A stretch of DNA of 64,000 nucleotides, from NCBI GenBank assembly GCA_040400875.1, contig JBBAPK010000005.1, positions 42,678 to 106,677 of the forward strand, written 5' to 3'. Under the pieces are notes generated by a model that did no database searches, had not been told where the DNA came from, and was given only the letters and a program-made list of their open reading frames with translations. Each line of letters opens with the position of its first letter. Position 1 is the stretch's first letter. Shown piece after piece: positions 1 to 8,509 of this stretch. The position numbers were made by a program, and so were the translations under genes. Origin of the DNA: PBB1 sp040400875. Its GTDB lineage: Bacteria > Pseudomonadota > Gammaproteobacteria > Burkholderiales > Burkholderiaceae_C.

Positions 1-2100
1 CACAACAGTGGTCTCGTTCGTCGCAGTCCCGGTGCAAGGGATTTTCAGCTTGGTCGGATCGGCTGAGTTGGTGAACAGATCAGCCAGTGGGTTGCCGCTG
101 GCATCGGTCTCGTAAGGCACCGAGGCAGGCAGGTTGGTACCACGCAGGCGCACGTACTGCGAAGCGTTGACGGCCGAGATGCGGAACGTCATGGCCTTGT
201 ACTCGGTGTTGCCCGAGACCGAGGTCCATGCACTGCCGCCCGTGGCGGCGAACGTCTTGATCACCGCCGCGCTGGTGTTCTTGGCTGCAGCAGGCACCGC
301 AGACAGACCGGCCGTGACGCCATCGGTGCTGAGCCAGTTGGTGTTGGAAGGCCACTGACCGGAGTAGTCAGCCGCACCCGGCGTCTTGTAGCCGGTGACC
401 ATGCCGCGGATCACGTCCACGTGGTCCAGCACCGGAGCGTTCAGGGGCTGGTTCACGCTGATCTGGGCCAGCGATGGGTTGTTGAAGGTGTAAGGCGAGT
501 AGTTCGTGCCCGATGGGTCACGCACCACGATCGACACCACGACTTCGCCACCGGCCTTGGGCATGACCAGCTTTTCGCCCATGGTGGCGCAGCCAGCCTT
601 GTCGATGTCGGTGTTGCCCGTGGCTGCAGCGACGGCCAGAGCCTGAACTGCAGCGTTGGAACGGGCACCGACGCCAGGGTAGGAAGAGCAGGCGATGAAG
701 CCCATGCGGTCGATCAACTGACCCGACGCGGCGAACTTGTTGCCCGTGCGCATGCCGTCAACGATCATCTGCGGCGTCACCTTGGCGCTGCCGTTGCGCA
801 CCATCACGTACATGCGCTGGTATTCGCCTGGGTAGAAGTCTTGGCTCGAGCGCACGTCATCGACGCCGAAGCTGCCGCGGTTGTGCCAGTCGGAGCTGGC
901 CGAGAACCAGAAGTTGCGGCCTTCACCCAGCAACGCATCCCACACGCCGCCGACCTGAGCGCCATACACACCGGTACCGCCGTAGGTCGTGCCGCCCACC
1001 GAGTCGGTCGACACGCCGTTGATGGTCTGGCGCAGCGGCCTGTACTCACCACGGTCGCTGGATGCGCCATGGCCTGGCTGGGTTTCCATGGCGAACGCGA
1101 TTTTTGGCGCTGCGTTGTTCATGTTGCGCAGGTGCTCGACGTTGAAGCCGTTGTTGCCGTTGGCATTGAACGGGCCGGCGCGCTCGAGGTGGGCAGGGAT
1201 GTAGTAGCTGCCGTCGGGTGCGTTCACCTTCATCCACTTCAAGGCCTCGATGGTCTTGGTGTGGCCGTTGTTGCCGGTGCCGGTGCCGCTGCCTTGGCCC
1301 AGCTTCTTGGCCGTGGCATTCCAGTAGGCGCTGGTGGAGTTCAGACCGCCGGTGAACGAGCAATCCCAGTTGTTGCCGGTGCCGCTGGTGGTGGTGGTGT
1401 TGCCACGGCTGGTGTCGGTGTCGCCGCGGTCGAAGCAGTACGACCACTGGGCCAGCAGGTTGGCGTTACCGACCGCGGTGTAGCGGCTCGCGCCTGCGGT
1501 GGTGTTGGGGGTGCTGGGCAGGCCGGCAAGGGTCAGCGACGAAGGCAGCTGGCCGTTGATGATGCCCAACGTCGAGTGCTCGTGACCGGCGACCACCGAC
1601 TCCAGGCCCAGGAACAGCGGCTTGTCACGCAGGGTGGCCAGGTACTCCATGACGGGGTACTGGAACTCTTGCAGCGACTGCCAGCGCCACATCTTGCCGT
1701 CAGTGGTGTTGCCCTTGGGGGTGACCGCGCCAGCGGCACCGGCAGGCGTGAGCGTCCAGGTGGTGGAGGGCGAGGTACCTGCCACAAACGGGTAGGCCGG
1801 CGTGTCGAACGTGGCGTCTTCGGTCAGCGTGCAGTTCTTGGCGCCCGAGCCGCCGTGGCCGGCCTGCACGAACCAATCCAGGCCCCAGCCGTCGGTGCCG
1901 GTGCCGGTGGACTTCTTCACCAGCTTTTGCATCGAGGTCGAGCCGTCCGAGCAGGTGGTGTGGTTGTGGATGTCGCCGGTCACATAGGTGCCTGCAACCT
2001 TGGCGGCGCTGGCGGTGGTGGGGGCGGTGGCCAGACCGACCATGCCGATGGCCGCGATGGCCGCCAGGGCGATCTGGCTCTTGTTGAACGCGAATTTCAT
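1..2100 (-). CDS. Exported PHP-domain metallophosphoesterase (C-terminus beyond window)
   Basis: About 700 codons are visible and the frame stays open to the left edge, so the C-terminus is missing. Residues 1-32 form a signal peptide (Lys near the N-terminus, hydrophobic core, TTASA cleavage region). The mature protein opens with HNHT at residues 45-48 followed by CSDGS, the first metal-binding motif of the PHP family. Later GHEH and SDWH match further PHP metal motifs. PHP domains are polynuclear-metal phosphoesterases; here it would act in the periplasm or outside the cell. The substrate is unknown. The ATG has a TGGAG ribosome site about 9 nt upstream. A long open frame on the opposite strand is a high-GC shadow. 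Confident of family, not of substrate. Confidence 0.8.
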   Translation of the reverse strand, partial: MKFAFNKSQIALAAIAAIGMVGLATAPTTASAAKVAGTYVTGDIHNHTTCSDGSTSMQKLVKKSTGTGTDGWGLDWFVQAGHGGSGAKNCTLTEDATFDTPAYPFVAGTSPSTTWTLTPAGAAGAVTPKGNTTDGKMWRWQSLQEFQYPVMEYLATLRDKPLFLGLESVVAGHEHSTLGIINGQLPSSLTLAGLPSTPNTTAGASRYTAVGNANLLAQWSYCFDRGDTDTSRGNTTTTSGTGNNWDCSFTGGLNSTSAYWNATAKKLGQGSGTGTGNNGHTKTIEALKWMKVNAPDGSYYIPAHLERAGPFNANGNNGFNVEHLRNMNNAAPKIAFAMETQPGHGASSDRGEYRPLRQTINGVSTDSVGGTTYGGTGVYGAQVGGVWDALLGEGRNFWFSASSDWHNRGSFGVDDVRSSQDFYPGEYQRMYVMVRNGSAKVTPQMIVDGMRTGNKFAASGQLIDRMGFIACSSYPGVGARSNAAVQALAVAAATGNTDIDKAGCATMGEKLVMPKAGGEVVVSIVVRDPSGTNYSPYTFNNPSLAQISVNQPLNAPVLDHVDVIRGMVTGYKTPGAADYSGQWPSNTNWLSTDGVTAGLSAVPAAAKNTSAAVIKTFAATGGSAWTSVSGNTEYKAMTFRISAVNASQYVRLRGTNLPASVPYETDASGNPLADLFTNSADPTKLKIPCTGTATNETTVV

Positions 2101-2501
2101 TGAAGCTGCTCCAGGGTGGGTTGTGAATATCTTTTTTGGGGCCAAACTGCTACCACCAAGGTATTGGGTCCAAGGATGATGAGTTTTGCCCAGAAACTGT
2201 ATTCGCCGCTGGTGACTACGGCATGACGTTAATCTGCGTGCGCATGATCCGTTTTGGTGACCCTTTAGGATCAGGCCCAAACAGACTAGCTATTTTGGGC
2301 TGGCTATTAATGAACCGTTGGGGCTATTTCCGGTGTCATCAAATGGTCTTTGATGCCTGAAGGCGAGGAATGTGTCGCACAAACTTCATCAAAAGTGATC
2401 CGTTCGGGGGCTTGTTGCCGGGGTTTCAAAACTCGACACTGTTCGGGAGATTTCTCAAAGACCGGAAATATCCGGCACTCTCATAAACCCAGGAGCTTTC
2501 T
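2101..2501. other. Divergent intergenic region, no gene seen
   Basis: This 401-bp stretch separates two divergently transcribed exported-protein genes and is visibly more AT-rich than its surroundings. It must carry both promoters, but I cannot assign a clear -35/-10 pair. It contains a short inverted repeat, CCGGA-AATA-TCCGG, at about 2462-2475 and the ribosome site AGGAG at 2491-2495 for the rightward gene. Short open frames here lack credible codon use and start signals. Confidence 0.5.
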
Positions 2502-3089
2502 ATGAAACTGATCCCTATTCTTGCCGCTGCGGCAAGTATCTTTGCCGCCTCGTCGGCTTCGGCCGCTTATGTAACCGCCAATTTCGACACTGTGGCCAGC
2601 TTTTCGGCTGTTGGTTCGGCCTATTCGGCTTCCGGTTTGGTGTTTGACGCCGAAGCGATCGCCGTTGACGGCACCGACCTGACGCTGGAGACGCCCTTCA
2701 CGGCGCACTCTGGCACCAACGCCATGTTCTCGCCCTCCAGCGCCACCGTCATGAACGTGGCCGACGGCTTCGTGGGCGATGTGTCGTTCTGGTACTCGTC
2801 CATCACCGGTTCGACCACGGTCAGCGTGTTTGACGGCCTGAACGCCACCGGCACCGTGCTGAGCGCCTTCACGCTGGCTTCCAACTCGACCGCGTACGAG
2901 ATGTTCTCGCTGGCATCGCAAAGCTTCAGCGGCGTGGGCTACTCGATCTCGTTCGGCGGCAACGACGGCCAGATTGCTTATGACGACGTGACGGTCAATG
3001 CCGTTCCGCTGCCAGCGGCTGCACTGCTGTTCCCGATGGGTGCTGCCGCTTTGGGCCTGTCGGCCCGCCGCAAGCGCAAGCAGGCCTGA
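2502..3089 (+). CDS. VPLPA-CTERM sorted exported protein
   Basis: A 195-residue protein with an N-terminal signal peptide (residues 1-21, ending SASA) and a C-terminal sorting signal: VPLPAAALL, a hydrophobic helix, then the basic tail ARRKRKQA. This is the VPLPA variant of PEP-CTERM, recognised by an exosortase that cleaves and anchors or releases the protein, usually together with exopolysaccharide export. The middle (about 22-165) is Ser/Thr/Gly/Ala-rich, beta-type and low in Cys, as in many PEP-CTERM cargo proteins, and gives no enzymatic motif. AGGAG lies 7 nt before the ATG. No exosortase gene lies in this window, so the processing enzyme must be elsewhere. Confidence 0.85.
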   Translation: MKLIPILAAAASIFAASSASAAYVTANFDTVASFSAVGSAYSASGLVFDAEAIAVDGTDLTLETPFTAHSGTNAMFSPSSATVMNVADGFVGDVSFWYSSITGSTTVSVFDGLNATGTVLSAFTLASNSTAYEMFSLASQSFSGVGYSISFGGNDGQIAYDDVTVNAVPLPAAALLFPMGAAALGLSARRKRKQA

Positions 3090-3094
3090 TCGGT

Positions 3095-3541
3095 TCAGCC
3101 GAATCGAGGGTAGTCGATGGAAAAGCTGGTGGTGGTCGCACCAGCCTTTTCGAAGACGAGGGTGAGGGGGAAACTCCTCCCCACCTCCAGCTGAAATTTC
3201 AGGCCGACCAGCTTCAGGTAGGTGCCCGTCTCGCTCAGGCCTGAGCTCTGGCCCTTGACGATGCGGAACTTCACGGCCTTGTTCTGACTTTCTCCGCCCA
3301 TCTCGGCCGATTCGGCCACGGGTGACGAAGCGCCGATCAGCCAATCTTCGGTATTGACCTCTTCAAAGTCCATGCACACCGATGCCTCGGTGGCATCAGG
3401 CGTCGTCGCCCGTGCCCAGGGGTGAACGAGGACGAAATTGCCCATGGTGAGCTGGCAACTGTGTGCCGTTGGCCATGCCATCGACACGCCGCAGGCGACC
3501 CCCGCACGAATGAACTGACGGCGTTTGAGCATGATCTTCAT
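3095..3541 (-). CDS. Degenerate PCuAC-like periplasmic protein with Tat-type signal
   Basis: A 148-residue protein whose N-terminus has a twin-arginine pattern (KRRQFIRAG) and a hydrophobic stretch, so export as a folded protein is likely. The mature part follows the PCuAC (DUF461) copper-chaperone framework: HPWARATTPDATEA near 40-53, an ASSPVAE segment near 70, and VGLKFQLEVG followed by PLTLVFEKAG near the end. Family members deliver Cu(I) to cytochrome oxidase through a spaced His/Met set. Those positions are replaced here: the region before and after the core reads AEMGG, KFRIV and TGTYLKLVGL, without the expected His-x-Met. Copper binding is therefore doubtful. The 3' end lies 5 bp from the convergent VPLPA gene. 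Confidence 0.7.
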   Translation of the reverse strand: MKIMLKRRQFIRAGVACGVSMAWPTAHSCQLTMGNFVLVHPWARATTPDATEASVCMDFEEVNTEDWLIGASSPVAESAEMGGESQNKAVKFRIVKGQSSGLSETGTYLKLVGLKFQLEVGRSFPLTLVFEKAGATTTSFSIDYPRFG

Positions 3542-3592
3542 GATGGCAATGGCTCCGATGGGATGGCCGCGAACGGCCGTTGATGAGATGGC

Positions 3593-4216
3593 TCAGTGAA
3601 CGTCGGGCTCGTCCGGCAGGGGTTGATGGTCTTCAACCTGGGGCAAGGTTGGCTGGTAGGGCTCGAAGGCTCGGGAGTAGGCCAGGCGCTGCGACAGCGC
3701 CTCGGGTGTGGTCGAAGCCCCCGCGCTGGTCAGCTCGAGCATGAGGCGGTTGTTGCCTGGCTGCATGACCACGATGCGAGCGCCCACCAGCGTGAGTGCT
3801 GAGTTGACCTGACCGACCAGCGCATCGGCGCTCAAGATGGCTTCAACACGCGGCTTGGCCAGCCCGGTGGATGCGCTCGATGCCGGCGCCGTGTAGTCGC
3901 GCAGCGCGGCCATCGCCTTCATGCCGGCAGCGCCTTCGAGCAGCACCCCAGCCGTGGCTGCGGCGGCAGGCGTCGATGCGCTCACAGCGCCCGGCGCGGT
4001 CAAGCCGGCACCGCGCGGTGCGGCCAGCGCGGACACCGTGCCCGCAGAGGTCGGAGCTTGGTCCAGGGTGCGATCAAAGCTGGCAGCGCTTCGAGCCGAT
4101 GCTTCATTCGTGGGGTTGACAGGCACCGGCTCGCCGCCGCCGCAGCCGCTCAGCATCGCCAGCACGATGGCATTGACAAGGATGACGTGGCGGCTTTGAA
4201 AGGGCGTGGAAATCAT
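3593..4216 (-). CDS. Putative lipoprotein of unknown function
   Basis: I place the start at the ATG at 4216, because it gives a proper signal sequence ending in the lipobox LSGC (Cys about residue 25). A longer upstream reading would bury this signal. After a glycine-rich linker, residues about 30-125 are Ala/Ser/Pro/Thr-rich and low in complexity, and the C-terminal 80 residues look folded (SADALVGQVNSAL, GARIVVMQPGNN). The tail is rich in Pro, Asp and His. I do not recognise the family. The C-terminal part recalls protease prodomain-like segments, but that is only an impression. Likely tethered to a membrane in the periplasm. Confidence 0.6.
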   Translation of the reverse strand: MISTPFQSRHVILVNAIVLAMLSGCGGGEPVPVNPTNEASARSAASFDRTLDQAPTSAGTVSALAAPRGAGLTAPGAVSASTPAAAATAGVLLEGAAGMKAMAALRDYTAPASSASTGLAKPRVEAILSADALVGQVNSALTLVGARIVVMQPGNNRLMLELTSAGASTTPEALSQRLAYSRAFEPYQPTLPQVEDHQPLPDEPDVH

Positions 4217-4395
4217 GACTGCGGTGCCGGCATCGCTGCGCGAAAGGGATCTGCCTCGGGCTAGGCTGGAGACCCGCTGCACTGCGCCGATGGCTTGCCG
4301 ACCAGTGTGCGCGCCAGCCGTTAAATCTTCACGACGATGAGTTCATCCGAACGGGCTATGCGCGCCGCTTCGTGGGCACGTGAAGGCCGGTGAAA

Positions 4396-7017
4396 TCAGG
4401 GCCCGGAAGCCTTGATGCGAGCGGCCAGATCGCCGGCTTCGGCCCGTGCCGGCTGCAGTTGCTGCAGCTCACCCAGCAATTCGAGTGCGGCCGCCGGATC
4501 GCTTTGCGCGAGCGCGCCAGCCATGCGCAGCAGTGGGTCGTAGGCCGGGCGAAAGTCGGGGCTGATGCGCAGCACCGACAGCAACGGCTCGCGCACCTGC
4601 GAGAGCATTTGCTGCAGATCAGGCGAGGGGCGAATGTGCTGGCCGGCGACGATGAAGCGATCGCGCGCAGCCGTATAGGCCGCAAGGCGGTTTGCTGTGG
4701 CGGCGTCGGCGCGTGGGCCGATCACCTCGGCGGGGCTCACCTGCAGTTGCGCCAGCAGCGCGAGCAGGCGATCGCCCGGCAGCGAGTCGCTCGCGTAGGT
4801 GATGCGCGGCGCGCGGTAGGCCACCACCGGGTGGTCGTCGGTGTTCACCGGCGCGTCGCCTGCAAAACGTGCCAGGGCGCTCGGGCCGGCCACGAAGCCG
4901 CCGAGCACCGACCATTCGTCGGTGATGCCGTAATCGGCCAGCCGCTGCGGCAGCGTGTTGACGGCCAGCCGTGCGCGCACTTGATCGACATCGAAGCGGC
5001 CCTCGCCAGCGCGCGCCACCAGCCCGAGGGTGGGCGTTTGCAGGCTGTTGGTGGCCAGCATGGCCATGCCGTCGGGGTACACCGCGATGAAGGCGCGCAC
5101 GATGCTGCGCAAGGTGTCCAGATCGAGCTGGTGCAGCGGCAGCCACTGGCAAAACACGCCGCCGTCGGCCAGCCGCGCCTGCACCGCTCGAAAGTGCTCG
5201 ACGGTGTAGAGCGAGCCCGAGCCGCTGCGCGCCGGATGGAAGTTGTCGGCCACGATGACGTCGTACTGGCGATCGGCGGTGCGCACGAAGCGCCTGGCAT
5301 CGGCGGCGATCAGATGCAGCCGCGCGTTGGGCTGGCCGCCTTGAAACACGCGGGTGAAATGCGCCGAGGCGTCGATGACCTCGGGCAGCAGTTCGACCGC
5401 ATCGACTTCAAGTGCCGGGTCCTCAGCCGCCGAATACGACGTGAGCCCGGTGCCCAGGCCGAGAAACAGCGCTTGGTGCGGTGCCGGGTGCAGCAGCACC
5501 GGCAGCAGGCCCTGACGCGCATCGAACAGCAGCGACGAGCTGCTGCCTTCTTGCTGTCGGTTGTTGATGCGCAGGCGCGACACACCCTCGGCGTCTTCCA
5601 CCACGCTGACCGCAGCCATCGCGCCTTCGCGGTAGCTCACCACTCGAGCGCCCTCGGGCAGGTCGATGAAGGCCAGCGGCGGTGCCAGCGCGGCCAAGGC
5701 GAGCGCAGCGGCGGCCGGCGCCCAGAAGATCGGCCGCTTCCAGCCGCGCCACGCCAGCGCCAGGTAGCCCGCGGCCACCAGCAGCAGCGAGAGCTTCGGC
5801 CCCAGTTGCGGCACCAGCACCACGCCAAACAGCAGCGGCGCGGCGGCCGCGCCCAGGGTGTTTGCGCCCAGGGAGCGGCCAAAGCCGATGCCCGCCGCGC
5901 GCGCCTGCGTGCTGAGCTGGCTGAACAGCGCGCCCATCACCAGCGTGGGCACCCCAAAGGCCGTCAGCGCCAGCACGGCCTCGGCAGCGATGGCCGCGCT
6001 CATGCCTGCGGGCAAGGTGGCGAGCGCCCAGGCTTTGACCTGCTCAGCGCCCCACAGGCTGATCGTGCCCAGCAAGCAAGCGGCGGCCAGCGCGCACAGC
6101 AACCGCTCGCGCATGGCAGCGCAGTCGGGCTGGCGCGCCAGCCAGCGCTGCCAGGCCGCCGCGCCCAGCGCTGTGCCCACCAGATACACCGCCAGCAGCA
6201 TCGCGAAGGTGTAGACCGTGTCTTCTGCCACCTGGCTGATCACCCGCACCACGAGCACCTCGTAGCCGATGCCCAGCAGCCCGGTGAGCGCCAGCGTGGC
6301 CAGGCCGTCTGAAGACTGCGCGGTGCGGCTCGCAGGCGTTGCGGCGGTGTTGCCGGAAGCCAGCTTCAAGGCCGCGGCCGCACACAGCAAGTTGAGTCCG
6401 GCGCACACGGCGGCGGTGCGCAGCAGGCCCGACTCGGGAATCAGCCAGAACGCGGTGGCCAGCACGCCGATCACCGCACCCAGCGTGTTGCAGGCATACA
6501 GCGGCGCGATCGAGCGACCCGCCTGGCCCAGCCGCGCGGTGACGCGCTCCATGGCTGGCAGCGTCGCACCCATGGCGGCGGTGGCCGGCAGCAGCAGCAA
6601 GAAGCTGCCGAAAAATGCCACCGACCATTGCCACAGGGCATCCGGCTGCGCGCCGGTCAAGCCCAGCATCCATTCGCTGATGGGCGCCATCAGCAGCGCC
6701 AGCGCCAGGCTCCACAGGGCAATCAGCAACTCGCAGCCGGCGTACCAGCGCTCGGGTCGCGCGCTGGCTTCGATGCGCCGCCCCAGCACCAGCGCGCCCA
6801 CGCCCAGACCGGCAAAAAACGCGGTGACCACGGCCAGCACCGCGGCGGCTTCATGGCCCAGCCACAGCGCGAACTGCTGCGTCCAGACGATCTGATAGCC
6901 CAGCCCGGCAAAGCCGGAGGCCACCATCACGACGAGTGCGGCTCGGGGCGTCGCCGAGGACGCATGGGAGGGGTGAAGGAGGGACAAGCCGCGCTCAGCC
7001 GGCGAACGAGATGCCAT
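4396..7017 (-). CDS. Membrane-fused spermidine synthase-like protein
   Basis: An 873-residue two-part protein. Residues about 25-450 hold many hydrophobic helices of transporter type (for example GFAGLGYQIVWTQQFALWLG). Residues about 460-720 are a polyamine aminopropyltransferase/methyltransferase fold: LGLGTG is the nucleotide (SAM/dcSAM) loop, VDAVELLPEVI the acidic second strand, and VIVADNFHPARSGSGSLYT the catalytic loop region. A C-terminal helical tail follows. Such fused MFS/spermidine synthase proteins are widespread, but most have no proven substrate. The start is the ATG at 7017. A TTG at 7032 is possible but weaker. The gene overlaps the 3' end of the upstream oxygenase by 23 nt, so the two are probably co-translated. 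Confidence 0.8.
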   Translation of the reverse strand: MASRSPAERGLSLLHPSHASSATPRAALVVMVASGFAGLGYQIVWTQQFALWLGHEAAAVLAVVTAFFAGLGVGALVLGRRIEASARPERWYAGCELLIALWSLALALLMAPISEWMLGLTGAQPDALWQWSVAFFGSFLLLLPATAAMGATLPAMERVTARLGQAGRSIAPLYACNTLGAVIGVLATAFWLIPESGLLRTAAVCAGLNLLCAAAALKLASGNTAATPASRTAQSSDGLATLALTGLLGIGYEVLVVRVISQVAEDTVYTFAMLLAVYLVGTALGAAAWQRWLARQPDCAAMRERLLCALAAACLLGTISLWGAEQVKAWALATLPAGMSAAIAAEAVLALTAFGVPTLVMGALFSQLSTQARAAGIGFGRSLGANTLGAAAAPLLFGVVLVPQLGPKLSLLLVAAGYLALAWRGWKRPIFWAPAAAALALAALAPPLAFIDLPEGARVVSYREGAMAAVSVVEDAEGVSRLRINNRQQEGSSSSLLFDARQGLLPVLLHPAPHQALFLGLGTGLTSYSAAEDPALEVDAVELLPEVIDASAHFTRVFQGGQPNARLHLIAADARRFVRTADRQYDVIVADNFHPARSGSGSLYTVEHFRAVQARLADGGVFCQWLPLHQLDLDTLRSIVRAFIAVYPDGMAMLATNSLQTPTLGLVARAGEGRFDVDQVRARLAVNTLPQRLADYGITDEWSVLGGFVAGPSALARFAGDAPVNTDDHPVVAYRAPRITYASDSLPGDRLLALLAQLQVSPAEVIGPRADAATANRLAAYTAARDRFIVAGQHIRPSPDLQQMLSQVREPLLSVLRISPDFRPAYDPLLRMAGALAQSDPAAALELLGELQQLQPARAEAGDLAARIKASGP

Positions 7018-7618
7018 AGCCCCAGGATTCAAGCCGGCTCGGGATGGCGTTAAAGGCCATGGTGATGCGCCGCTCGCCCGGATTGGGCGGCACCGCGTGC
7101 ATCAGGTAGCTGGGAAACAGCACCAGATCACCGGGTTCGGGCTGCGGGCTGATCCACTTGTCGGCGTTGTAGGGGCCCGGCGTCATGCGGGCATGGTCGT
7201 TCTTGAAGGCGAAGTCAGAACCGCCGGGCGATTTCATGAACACCGTGCGCGAATCGGGGTGCGTGGGCGTGAGGTAGACCACGCCCGAGGCGAAGCTGTT
7301 GGCGTGGTTGTGCATGGCCTGGCGACCGCCGGCGTCAAGAAAGTTGACCCACATCTCCTTGACCGACCAGCCCATGCGCTCGCCAAAGATCAGCGCGCCG
7401 AAATCGACCAGCTTGGGCGTGATGAAGCCTGCAGCCTCAATGAACAGCGCACTGTCGGATGGCTTGAGCACGGCGGTGTGCGACAGCTTGGCCGACGAGT
7501 TGTTCTCGTTGATGTCCATGCCGCTGAAGTGGGCCACCAAGGCGTCGACCAACGGTTTGGGCAGTGCGCCGGGGGCGCGCAAAAAGGGCGTGGGAAACAG
7601 CCCGGTGACTTCGTCCAC
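6995..7618 (-). CDS. Putative 2-oxoglutarate/Fe(II)-dependent oxygenase
   Basis: A 207-residue protein of the 2OG-FeII_Oxy_5 type. MHNHANSFASGVVYL (about 102-116) carries the His iron ligands, H174 in LMHAVPPN is the distal His, and R184 in GERR is placed to bind 2-oxoglutarate. PGDLVLFPS is the expected strand before the distal His. The family hydroxylates small molecules or proteins; the substrate is unknown. The start codon appears to be GTG. The gene overlaps the downstream spermidine-synthase fusion by 23 nt, which suggests a joint role. Confidence 0.75.
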   Translation of the reverse strand: MDEVTGLFPTPFLRAPGALPKPLVDALVAHFSGMDINENNSSAKLSHTAVLKPSDSALFIEAAGFITPKLVDFGALIFGERMGWSVKEMWVNFLDAGGRQAMHNHANSFASGVVYLTPTHPDSRTVFMKSPGGSDFAFKNDHARMTPGPYNADKWISPQPEPGDLVLFPSYLMHAVPPNPGERRITMAFNAIPSRLESWGYGISFAG

Positions 7619-7699
7619 GGTGGGTGCTCATGTTGGATTGGGTGCCGGCGCGCTCGATGCGCAGCGCTGCACGAAGCCGGCTATGTCACCACGGCTTTG

Positions 7700-8509
7700 T
7701 TACCGCTTGGCGTCGGGCGTGGCCGCAGGCTCGCCAAAGCAGTCGGCGAAGGTGAAATAAAGCGAGGCGTAGAACACCGTCGAAAACAGCAGTCCGGCCG
7801 GCAGCGCGGCCATCGGAACGAGTTGCGGCGAGTCGAGCAGCAGCGCGAAGACGGTGTTGAGCAGTACCCCGAAAGCCAGGATCACGGCCACCCAGGTCAG
7901 GCCGAACACGGCAAACGCGCCCTTGTTGCGCCAGCAACCCACGGTGCTCGAAAACAGTGACTGCGCCACGCTCTGGCCGTCCCAGTGCACCAGGGCCGGC
8001 GCGTGCCAGAACGGCACCGACAGCAACGACGCCAGCACCATGCGCAACAGCATGCCGCTGATCAGCGCCGGGTCTTGCAGCAAGAACGAGATGCGGGCGG
8101 CATCGGGTGATTCTTCAGACATGGCGTCGAGCAGCGTCTCAAAGCGTCCACCATCGACCACGCTGCTGATCCACATGATCACGAAGCTGCACGCCGCATA
8201 GATGAGCCCGATCTTCAGCAGCTCGAAGGTGCGTGATCGCGACACCCGCAAGGGCAGCGCGAACAGCTCGGGCATGGGCATGCGGCCGGCCAGCGCTTGA
8301 TGTGTGCCGATCATGAAGCCTTGCGAAATCAGCGGCAGCGCGATCAACAGCAGCAGCCCGCCGATGCCCGGCACCAGCAGCAGCATCATGGATGCGAGCA
8401 TGAAGGTGGCGAACAGCCCGGCAAAGCCCAGCGGCTTGCTGGAAAAGATGCGAAAGCCGTTGCGCACCCAAAGTACGCCACGGCTGGCTGGAACGTTCAA
8501 CAGTTTCAT
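7700..8509 (-). CDS. BPSS1780-family integral membrane protein
   Basis: A 269-residue protein with about six hydrophobic segments and the N-terminal pattern VPASRGVLWVRNGFRIF typical of the BPSS1780 family, which is common in Burkholderiales. The function is not known. Its ATG overlaps the stop of thrB by 4 nt (ATGA), so it is translationally coupled to homoserine kinase. That arrangement recurs in the order but does not itself show a role in threonine synthesis. Confidence 0.8.
   Translation of the reverse strand: MKLLNVPASRGVLWVRNGFRIFSSKPLGFAGLFATFMLASMMLLLVPGIGGLLLLIALPLISQGFMIGTHQALAGRMPMPELFALPLRVSRSRTFELLKIGLIYAACSFVIMWISSVVDGGRFETLLDAMSEESPDAARISFLLQDPALISGMLLRMVLASLLSVPFWHAPALVHWDGQSVAQSLFSSTVGCWRNKGAFAVFGLTWVAVILAFGVLLNTVFALLLDSPQLVPMAALPAGLLFSTVFYASLYFTFADCFGEPAATPDAKR

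Noticed and set aside
421..2103. Long open frame on the plus strand opposite the PHP-domain gene
   Set aside because: The minus strand has a signal peptide, PHP motifs and a ribosome site. The plus frame is a GC-rich shadow with Val/Arg/His/Gly bias.
4390..6312. 640-codon plus-strand frame opposite the spermidine synthase fusion
   Set aside because: Composition is Arg/Gln/His-rich shadow; the minus strand encodes recognisable helices and a GLGTG loop.
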